Source: Alphaproteobacteria bacterium
GTDB lineage: Bacteria > Pseudomonadota > Alphaproteobacteria > CBDBCS01 > JAHZLG01
Direction: 5' to 3'
Length of the DNA: 8,000 bases
Assembly: GCA_022599995.1 (NCBI GenBank)
Contig: JAHZLG010000162.1
Span: 1-8,000 of the forward strand
Positions 1 to 5,319 of this stretch are shown here, piece by piece. A model generated the notes under the pieces. That model had not been told where the DNA came from. It searched no databases and saw nothing but the letters and a program-made list of their open reading frames with translations. The first letter of the stretch is position 1. Each line of letters begins with the position of its first letter. The position numbers and the translations under genes are program-made.

Positions 1-294
1 CGCCATGTCAGGATCGCCCGGCACTGGTCACGTGGCGAGCAGACGGTGTCGCCATGGCAGAATCACCCGGCACTGGTCACGTGGCGAGCAGACGGTGTCG
101 CCATGTCAGGATCGCCCGGCACTGGTCACGTGGCGAGCAGACGGTGTCGCCATGGCAGAATCACCCGGCACTGGTCACGTGGCGAGCAGACCGTATCACG
201 ATGGCAGAATCACCCGGCACGAGTCGCATCGCGAGCAGACAGTATCATGATGGCAGAATCACCCGGCACTGGTCACGTAGCGAGCAGACCGTAT
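1..294. repeat. 49-bp tandem repeat array (six units, truncated at the left edge)
   Basis: Six head-to-tail copies of a 49-bp unit start at 1, 50, 99, 148, 197 and 246; a broken remnant follows at 295. Each unit contains a core close to CCCGGCACTGGTCACGTGGC. Units 1 and 3 (the TCAGGATCG variant) are identical, and units 2 and 4 share the GCAGAATCA variant, so the array alternates A-B-A-B. Units 5 and 6 are more diverged, suggesting decay at this end. Within most units TGGCGA and TCGCCA form a 6-bp inverted repeat around a 10-nt loop. Because 49 is not a multiple of three, the array reads open in three staggered plus-strand frames with similar peptides. These are artefacts of the repeat, not genes. 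There are no unique spacers, so it is not a CRISPR. Confidence 0.95.
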
Positions 295-366
295 CACATC
301 GCGGGGTGAGGGGTGCGGATGGATGGACGGGGAGATGGGCGGAGGGGGTGGGAGGGGGCGCAAACT
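295..366 (-). terminator. Possible Rho-dependent termination (rut-like) region after leuS
   Basis: On the plus strand this spacer carries G runs at 303-306, 310-313, 329-332, 337-339, 344-348, 350-352 and 354-358. The leuS transcript leaving the gene at 393 is therefore strongly C-rich and G-poor, the composition known for Rho-utilisation sites. No intrinsic terminator (GC hairpin plus U tract) is visible after leuS, so Rho-dependent termination is a reasonable inference. The plus strand from 329 to 358 also meets the usual G-quadruplex pattern. Function is unproven. Confidence 0.35.
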
Positions 367-368
367 AG

Positions 369-386
369 CTGTATGCGCGCAGACAG
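369..386. other. Imperfect 18-bp palindrome just beyond the leuS stop
   Basis: CTGT-A-TGCGCGCA-G-ACAG reads as an inverted repeat with a single A/G mismatch pair, centred on the perfect palindrome TGCGCGCA (374-381). It begins about 7 nt beyond the leuS stop codon. It could be a weak transcript-end hairpin or a protein-binding site. No U tract follows in the leuS direction, so it is not a standard intrinsic terminator. Confidence 0.4.
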
Positions 387-392
387 TGAGCT

Positions 393-3113
393 CTAAGGAG
401 CAAGGATGAAATTCACGATTCGTCCGCGCACAAGAATTGGCGCACGACGGGCTTGTCTGCCTTCAATGGCTTGGGCGACTTTGGGGGTGGTGCAGACGAC
501 TTCGAGCACCGCCTCATCGGTAAGGGCAACATCATACGCCACCCGACACAGCATCTTGCCGTTGATCTGCACCGATATTTCTTCTTGTGGCGAGACCAAG
601 GCCTCGGCATCCCAGCTTGGCCACGGGGCCGATACCAGCAGCTGATCCGGTTGAATGCGGGCGTGCAATTCCTCGGTGAGGTGCGGGACAATCGGGTTGA
701 ACAAGCGCAACACGGTCATCCAGCCCTCATAGACAGGGGCAGACAGGGGTTGCACAAAAAGGTAGTTGGTGAGTTCGCGAATGCGCGCAATGGCCCGGTT
801 GAAATGATACCGATCAATGTCCTCGGTGACCGTTTTGATGGTTGTGTGCACCATGCGCATGGTGGCGGTGGTTGCTTCTTCCGCCTCGGGTGTTTTGGTT
901 GCCGGGGGGAGTCCGTCGGCTAAGGCGGTGTCGATCACCCCATCAATGTGCCGATAAAGCCGTTTGAGATAGCGATGGATGGCGTCTGCCCCTGCCGCCG
1001 TCCACTCAAGGTCGCGATTGGGCGGCGAATCCGACAAAATGAACAGGCGGGCAGTATCGGCGCCATAGGTTGCGATAATGTCATCGGGGTCGACGACATT
1101 GCGTTTTGACTTACTCATCTTCACCGATGCCCCCTCTGCCAAGGGGACATGGGTGTCGCGATGCCGCAATCCGTTCTCGGGGTCGCGTTCGGCATCGGTC
1201 GGGAAAATCCACGCATTGGTGGCGGGGTCTTTGATGGTCTTGTGACACACCATGCCTTGGGTGAACAGACGCTTGAACGGCTCGTCGATGGCACAGTGTC
1301 CCGCCTGCTTCAGGGCGCGGAAGAAAAAGCGCGAATACAGCAGGTGCAAAATAGCGTGCTCGATGCCGCCGATGTAGTCGTCCACGGGCAGGAATTGCGC
1401 GGCAAGTTTGGCATCGAAGCCCTGCGTGGTATCGCGAGGGGACAAGAAGCGGGCAAAATACCACGATGACTCGAAGAAGGTATCGAAGGTATCGGTTTCG
1501 CGCAATGCGGGCTTGCCACACGATGGGCACGCCGTGTGTCGCCATGTCGGGTGGTGGTCAAGGGGATTACCGTGCGTGCCGATGTCGATGTCTTCGGGCA
1601 ATCGCACAGGCAACTGGTCGCGGGGCACGCCGACAGCACCGCAATCGTGGCAGTGGATCACGGGCACCGGACACCCCCAGTATCGTTGCCGTGAGACAAG
1701 CCACTCGCGCAAGCGATAGATGGTTTCGCCTGTTCCTTGTTTGGTTTCTTCGAGGCGGGCGATCGCGGCAGGGATTGCCTCCTGCACGGTGAGACCGTCG
1801 AGGAAATCCGATCCGAACAGCGTCCCTTGCCCGGTGTATGCCTCATTGTCCACCTGCGCCGCATCGGGGTCGGCAAGGGGGTCGACCCCGGTTGGGGCGA
1901 CAACGGGCACCACGGTTAGCCCCTCTTGACGGGCGAAGTCTAGATCGCGTTGATCATGAGCGGCACAGGCGAACAGTGCTCCTGTGCCGTATTCGAGCAG
2001 AACATAATTCGCCACGTAGACAGGAAAGGTCCAATCGGGGCGAAACGGGTGATGGGCTTGGAGACTCGACCGATAGCCTCGTTTTTCGATCTCTTCGCCG
2101 CGTGGGGCGGTGCCGCCTTTGCGGCATTCGGCGATGAAGGCGGCGAGTCCTGCGTCCTGTGCGGCGAGGGCCTCGGCAACCGGGTGATCGATGGCCAGGG
2201 CAAGAAAGGTCATGCCGAACAGGGTGTCGGGGCGGGTGGTGAAAACGCTGATGGTTTCCTGCTTGGTGGCGTCATCTGCGCTGCCCGCTTTGTCCGTGCT
2301 ATCCGCTTTGCCCGCGCTGCCCGCTTTGTCCGTGCTATCCGCTTTGCCCGCACTGCCCGCTTTGCCAGCGCTATCTGCTTTGTCCGCGCTATCCGCACGC
2401 GACACGACGAAATCTATCGAGCACCCCTGCGAGCGTCCGATCCAATTACGTTGCATCGTCTTTACGGCTTCGGGCCACGCACTCAAATCATCGAGAGCCC
2501 TATCGAGTTCGTCGGCATAATGCGCGGTGTCGAGGCACCACTGCTTGCGCTTCACGCGCTCGACGTCAGCCCCGGAGCGCCAACCCTTGCCTTCAATCAC
2601 CTGTTCATTCGCAAGCACCGACTGCTCAACGGGGTCCCAATTCACCCACATGTCTTTGCGAACGGCGAGCCCCGCATCGAGGAAGTCCAGAAAATACCCT
2701 TGCTCGTGGCGGTAGTACTCCGGATGGCAGGTGGCTATTTCGCGCTCCCAATCGATTGATAGCCCAAGGGCCTTCAGTTGCGCCCGCATGGTGGCAATGT
2801 TTTCCCATGTCCACTTGGCAGGGTGCAACCCGCGCTCCCGCGCCGCATTTTCTGCCGGGAGGCCAAAAGCGTCCCATCCCATTGGATGGAGCACATCATA
2901 GCCGCGTGCCTTCTTGTAGCGGGCAACGAGGTCTCCCATGGTGTAATTCCGCACGTGCCCCATGTGGATGCGCCCCGAGGGATAGGGAAACATCTCGAGG
3001 ACATAGTACGGATTAGTCGCTTGAGACAGATCGACCGCAAAGGCGCGCATGCCATCCCAGCGGTGTTGCCATGCCGACTCTATGGTGCTGAAGTCGTAGC
3101 GTTTCTCGGTCAT
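393..3113 (-). CDS. leuS: Leucyl-tRNA synthetase (LeuRS, class Ia), 906 aa
   Basis: This cytoplasmic enzyme activates leucine with ATP and charges tRNA-Leu; its CP1 domain hydrolyses mischarged products. The HIGH signature is HMGH (residues 50-53) and the second signature is KMSKS (665-669). The editing domain shows TTRPDTLFG (292-300) and AAHDQRD, whose D387 matches the editing aspartate of E. coli LeuRS (D345). A zinc-binding pair, CHDC (488-491) and CPSC (529-532), precedes ETDTFDTFFESSWYFARF (539-556), and a C-terminal domain ends in VRGRIVNFILAP. E. coli LeuRS is 860 aa; the excess of about 46 aa is almost exactly a low-complexity insert at 240-285, rich in KADSTD and KAGSAG. All catalytic signatures are intact, so the gene looks functional. 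The ATG overlaps the upstream lipoprotein stop by 4 bp, implying translational coupling. The lptE and holA genes usual downstream are not within the 392 bp left in the window. Confidence 0.98.
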   Translation of the reverse strand: MTEKRYDFSTIESAWQHRWDGMRAFAVDLSQATNPYYVLEMFPYPSGRIHMGHVRNYTMGDLVARYKKARGYDVLHPMGWDAFGLPAENAARERGLHPAKWTWENIATMRAQLKALGLSIDWEREIATCHPEYYRHEQGYFLDFLDAGLAVRKDMWVNWDPVEQSVLANEQVIEGKGWRSGADVERVKRKQWCLDTAHYADELDRALDDLSAWPEAVKTMQRNWIGRSQGCSIDFVVSRADSADKADSAGKAGSAGKADSTDKAGSAGKADSTDKAGSADDATKQETISVFTTRPDTLFGMTFLALAIDHPVAEALAAQDAGLAAFIAECRKGGTAPRGEEIEKRGYRSSLQAHHPFRPDWTFPVYVANYVLLEYGTGALFACAAHDQRDLDFARQEGLTVVPVVAPTGVDPLADPDAAQVDNEAYTGQGTLFGSDFLDGLTVQEAIPAAIARLEETKQGTGETIYRLREWLVSRQRYWGCPVPVIHCHDCGAVGVPRDQLPVRLPEDIDIGTHGNPLDHHPTWRHTACPSCGKPALRETDTFDTFFESSWYFARFLSPRDTTQGFDAKLAAQFLPVDDYIGGIEHAILHLLYSRFFFRALKQAGHCAIDEPFKRLFTQGMVCHKTIKDPATNAWIFPTDAERDPENGLRHRDTHVPLAEGASVKMSKSKRNVVDPDDIIATYGADTARLFILSDSPPNRDLEWTAAGADAIHRYLKRLYRHIDGVIDTALADGLPPATKTPEAEEATTATMRMVHTTIKTVTEDIDRYHFNRAIARIRELTNYLFVQPLSAPVYEGWMTVLRLFNPIVPHLTEELHARIQPDQLLVSAPWPSWDAEALVSPQEEISVQINGKMLCRVAYDVALTDEAVLEVVCTTPKVAQAIEGRQARRAPILVRGRIVNFILAP
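2278..2394 (-). repeat. 18-bp tandem repeat inside leuS (hexapeptide repeat in the editing domain)
   Basis: Six full 18-bp units start at 2287, 2305, 2323, 2341, 2359 and 2377, with a partial unit at 2278-2286. A representative plus-strand unit is GCTTTGTCCGTGCTATCC. The units at 2287 and 2323 are identical, which points to recent duplication. In the leuS frame each unit encodes a hexapeptide alternating KADSTD-like and KAGSAG-like forms. The insert falls between CSIDFVV and ETISVFTTRPDT, a place where E. coli LeuRS has only a short turn between strands entering CP1. A period of six codons keeps the frame. Confidence 0.95.
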
Positions 3114-3712
3114 TTCTGTGCCTCGAGGCTCCGAATGCGCAGGCGGCGCGCTTCGGACAAGATCGTGTCTTCGACTTGCACGATCGTCCCGACTTCGACG
3201 GGCAATGATTGGCGATAAAGGAGGGGAGATTCCTCGGCAACGGTGCCTGTGGTTTTGTCGGCTTCATCGGCCGTGTCGGCTTCATCGCCGTTGCCGCTAC
3301 CTTCGTCGTCGTTGCCTGCTTGGTCGGCAGTGGGGCTTGCTGAGGGCGTCCCCTGATCAGTCGCGGGTTGCAGGGGCACCGCGGTAATCTGCCGCTTGAA
3401 CACCTGCACCATAAGCAGGTCAGCCCGCAGATCGGGGCCGGTCACTTGGACGACCATCTTGTACTCGATGGTTGGCTCTACAGGGAGGGCGTACCACTGC
3501 GTGGTGACAATGCCCGCCACGGGGTCGGTATGGTCGAGCGGGAGGTTGCCCACAACATTAAGGCTGGCCTGCCAAAGAAACGGATTGACCGAGGGCAGGG
3601 TGGTGTCGCTCACAAGGAGCGTTCGACTGCAACTGGCGACAAGGAGCAATCCCGCCGCCATGAAGGCAATCCGCACGCTGTTTTTCACTGTCTTCTTTGT
3701 CATGTTTTTCAT
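3110..3712 (-). CDS. DUF3576-like lipoprotein, 200 aa
   Basis: A basic N-terminus (MKNMTKKTVKNSVR) and a hydrophobic stretch lead to a lipobox, LLVASC, with the predicted lipidated Cys at residue 28, so the mature protein should be membrane-anchored facing the periplasm. The segment NPFLWQASLNVVGNLPLDHTDPVAGIVTTQWY and the later GTIVQVEDTILSEARRLRI match my memory of the DUF3576 family, a protein of unknown function usually found directly before leuS in Alphaproteobacteria. Residues 117-161 are an acidic Ala/Asp/Glu/Gly/Thr linker with a repeated hexapeptide, splitting the domain before its last helix; typical members are shorter there. The stop overlaps the leuS ATG (ATGA). No Shine-Dalgarno precedes the start, and the promoter lies only 6 bp upstream; M4 is an alternative start. 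Family assignment is from memory of sequence pattern plus position. Confidence 0.8.
   Translation of the reverse strand: MKNMTKKTVKNSVRIAFMAAGLLLVASCSRTLLVSDTTLPSVNPFLWQASLNVVGNLPLDHTDPVAGIVTTQWYALPVEPTIEYKMVVQVTGPDLRADLLMVQVFKRQITAVPLQPATDQGTPSASPTADQAGNDDEGSGNGDEADTADEADKTTGTVAEESPLLYRQSLPVEVGTIVQVEDTILSEARRLRIRSLEAQK
3257..3292 (-). repeat. 18-bp direct repeat in the acidic linker of the lipoprotein gene
   Basis: The 13-mer GTCGGCTTCATCG occurs exactly at 3257-3269 and 3275-3287, a period of 18 bp. It encodes the near-duplicate hexapeptides seen in DEADTADEADKT. The period equals that of the leuS insert, but the sequence differs. Confidence 0.8.
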
Positions 3713-3718
3713 GGTAGC

Positions 3719-3747
3719 ATCATACTGTTAGGGAGGCGATCTTTCAA
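3719..3747 (-). promoter_or_regulatory. Sigma-70-type promoter for the lipoprotein-leuS operon, possibly leaderless
   Basis: On the minus strand TTGAAA (plus 3742-3747) is followed by exactly 17 bp and TATGAT (plus 3719-3724), close to the TTGACA/TATAAT consensus. Only 6 bp separate the -10 box from the ATG at 3712, so transcription would start on or next to the A of the start codon. The absence of any Shine-Dalgarno fits a leaderless mRNA. If initiation occurs slightly downstream, the in-frame ATG at 3703 could serve instead. Confidence 0.65.
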
Positions 3748-3790
3748 TCAGTATCCGAATGATGCCCGTGCAACCTGATCAATTCGCGAC

Positions 3791-3911
3791 GCGGCAAGCG
3801 TCCATTCATGATGCGGCAAGCGTCCATTCGCGCTGTGGTAAGCGTTCAATCTACGATGCGGCAAGCGTCCATTCACGATGCGGCAAGCGTCCATTCACGA
3901 TGCGGCAAGCA
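3791..3911. repeat. 22-bp tandem array between divergent genes
   Basis: Units beginning GCGGCAAGCGTCCATTC start at 3791, 3813, 3835, 3858 and 3880, with a partial sixth at 3902. The third unit is the most diverged and is 23 bp long. The array lies between the promoter of the lipoprotein-leuS operon and the putative promoter of the oxygenase gene. An open frame at 3759-3962 (+) exists only because the repeat lacks stops; its peptide repeats DAASVHSRCGKR-like segments in shifting phase and it has no credible start context, so I do not call it a gene. Confidence 0.93.
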
Positions 3912-3938
3912 CTGCGTTGCGCGGGCGAAATGTCGTTG

Positions 3939-3954
3939 ATGTGGAAATTCACAT
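3939..3954. promoter_or_regulatory. Inverted repeat ATGTG-N6-CACAT, candidate operator of the oxygenase gene
   Basis: Perfect 5-bp arms ATGTG (3939-3943) and CACAT (3950-3954) flank GAAATT. It resembles a dimeric regulator site and lies just upstream of, and would overlap the -35 position of, the candidate -10 at 3967-3972. The spacing (TGTG-N6-CACA) is two bases shorter than a CRP site, so I do not assign a regulator. Confidence 0.4.
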
Positions 3955-3963
3955 GCACATAAA

Positions 3964-3972
3964 TGCTATATT
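3964..3972 (+). promoter_or_regulatory. Candidate extended -10 promoter element of the oxygenase gene
   Basis: TGCTATATT fits the extended -10 form (TG-N-TATATT). No good -35 is seen 17 bp upstream (GAAATT at 3944-3949), as expected for extended -10 promoters. It would give a leader of about 55 nt that is C-rich at 3979-4004. This is the best candidate by eye only. Confidence 0.35.
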
Positions 3973-4033
3973 TCGATTCCAACCCCCCCTCCCGCCGACC
4001 TCTCGGACTCTGATTTCCTGATGCAAGGTGAAT

Positions 4034-5239
4034 ATGATGCTTTTCCCTGATACCGCCACAACAATTGCTTCTTTCAAGCCCGCACTGGAGAAAGTGCTGC
4101 GCCCCATCGAAGAGGCGCGCGGCCTGCCCGCAGGATGCTACACCGATGACGCATGGCTTCGATTCGAGAGCCAAGCCCTGTTTGCCCGCCAGTGGAGTGC
4201 CGCGTGCTTTGCCACCGACCTGCCGGTCGACGGCTCGGCCTTTCCCGTGGTGCTCGCAGGGATGCCGCTGGTGGCGGTGCGCGACCGCGATGCAACGATA
4301 CGCGTGTTCCATAATTTTTGTCGTCATCGTGGCATGCGCTTGGTAACCGGATCGCAACAAGGGGTGGGCGGGCTTCGCTGTCCCTATCATTCGTGGTCGT
4401 ACAAATTGAACGGTGACCTCGCGCAGACGCCGAAATTCGGCGGAGAAGACACCAACACACACCCCTGCTTCAACAAGAAAGACTTCGGCCTTATCGAGGT
4501 TGCCTCTACAGTTTGGTGCGGCATCGTGTTTGTCGATGTCTCGGGGCAGGCGGGGGCGTTTGCCGACCGCGTGGCGCAGCTAGATAAGCGGTGGCACCAG
4601 ATTGTCGAAAATGAGGTGTACTACCCCAGAGGAGATTCTTCCTTCGAGCTCGCAGTCGAGTCCAACTGGAAACTCGCGGTCGAGAACTACTGCGAAAGTT
4701 ACCACCTTCCTTGGGTGCATCCCGGGTTGAGCAGCTACTCAACCCTTGCTGACCATTACCATCTTCGGGATGAGGGCGGCGCATTTGCGGGGCAAGGAAC
4801 AGTGCGTTATGCCCCGATGCTCGACGAGACCGGGTTGCGCTTCCCGTCCTTAGAGGGGCTGGATGCCTTCTGGGATGAAGGGGCAGAATATGCCGCCTTG
4901 TTCCCGAATGTCCTGCTTGGGGCGCACCGTGACTCGTTCTTTGCCATCATTTTGTTGCCCGACGGGGCGAGTAGGACGGTCGAGCGTGTTCATCTGGGTT
5001 ATTTTGATGAAGCCGTCACGGCCGAGAAATACGCCAACATTCGCACGCGTGCCGCCGCGATGTGGAAGGAGATTTTCCAAGAAGACGTTTTTGCCGTGCA
5101 GGGCATGCAACAGGGCAGGCAATCACCTGCCTTTGACGGAGGCGTCTTTTCGCCGGTGATGGATAACCCGACCCACGACTTCCACCAGTGGACAGCAACC
5201 ATTGCCCTGCGGAATGTCGCCACCGCCGAGGCAGCCTAG
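4034..5239 (+). CDS. Rieske non-haem iron oxygenase, alpha (oxygenase) subunit, about 401 aa
   Basis: This is the terminal oxygenase of a Rieske-type mono- or dioxygenase, which uses electrons from a separate reductase to activate O2. Numbering from ATG 4034, the Rieske [2Fe-2S] motif is C96-x-H98 ... C116-x2-H119 (CRHRGM ... CPYHSW). The catalytic domain has NWKLAVENYCESYHLPWVH, giving facial-triad histidines H224 and H229, with D351 in QEDVFAVQGMQQG as the likely carboxylate ligand; E221 takes the usual bridging-acid position. Length fits the family. The ENYCESYH signature, with Glu rather than Asp, recalls members acting on quaternary amines (GbcA, carnitine and choline monooxygenases), but substrate cannot be assigned. 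GTG 4028, ATG 4034 and ATG 4037 are all in frame; AGGTG at 4026-4030 is best spaced for ATG 4037, so the true start is within three codons. No ferredoxin reductase is nearby. Confidence 0.93.
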   Translation: MMLFPDTATTIASFKPALEKVLRPIEEARGLPAGCYTDDAWLRFESQALFARQWSAACFATDLPVDGSAFPVVLAGMPLVAVRDRDATIRVFHNFCRHRGMRLVTGSQQGVGGLRCPYHSWSYKLNGDLAQTPKFGGEDTNTHPCFNKKDFGLIEVASTVWCGIVFVDVSGQAGAFADRVAQLDKRWHQIVENEVYYPRGDSSFELAVESNWKLAVENYCESYHLPWVHPGLSSYSTLADHYHLRDEGGAFAGQGTVRYAPMLDETGLRFPSLEGLDAFWDEGAEYAALFPNVLLGAHRDSFFAIILLPDGASRTVERVHLGYFDEAVTAEKYANIRTRAAAMWKEIFQEDVFAVQGMQQGRQSPAFDGGVFSPVMDNPTHDFHQWTATIALRNVATAEAA

Positions 5240-5259
5240 ATCAAGCCGGAAAAAACCAA

Positions 5260-5274
5260 GGTCATGCAGTGACC
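5260..5274 (+). other. Small hairpin between the oxygenase gene and mutM
   Basis: GGTCA-TGCAG-TGACC gives a 5-bp stem with a 5-nt loop, 20 bp after the oxygenase stop. There is no U tract, so termination is doubtful. The 80-bp gap, with both genes on the same strand, leaves co-transcription with mutM possible. Confidence 0.25.
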
Positions 5275-5319
5275 ACCACCAGCACCAAGACGATGGGCGT
5301 AGCCCCGTGAAAGCATGCC

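Noticed and set aside
1..294. CRISPR array
   Set aside because: The units are contiguous 49-bp copies without unique spacers and no cas genes are visible. The same reasoning applies to the 22-bp array at 3791-3911.
5..368. Three overlapping plus-strand frames of 81 to 104 codons
   Set aside because: They are the same 49-bp repeat read in successive frames (TRHWSRGEQTVS-like, GTGHVASRRC-like), with no independent coding evidence.
406..645. Plus-strand open frame with a good-looking AAGGAG ribosome site before ATG 406
   Set aside because: It is antisense to the conserved C-terminus of leuS, and the apparent site lies across the leuS stop region. The peptide matches nothing I recognise.
1950..2759. 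269-codon plus-strand open frame opposite leuS
   Set aside because: It runs through conserved leuS domains and its repetitive middle (FVRAIRFARAARF-like) is only the reverse reading of the 18-bp repeat.
3939..3954. CRP-type binding site
   Set aside because: The half-sites TGTG and CACA are 6 bp apart rather than the 8 bp of the CRP consensus, so only a generic operator is proposed.
3851..4462. 203-codon minus-strand open frame across the oxygenase start
   Set aside because: Antisense to the Rieske domain coding region and starting in no credible context; its end reads the 22-bp repeats.
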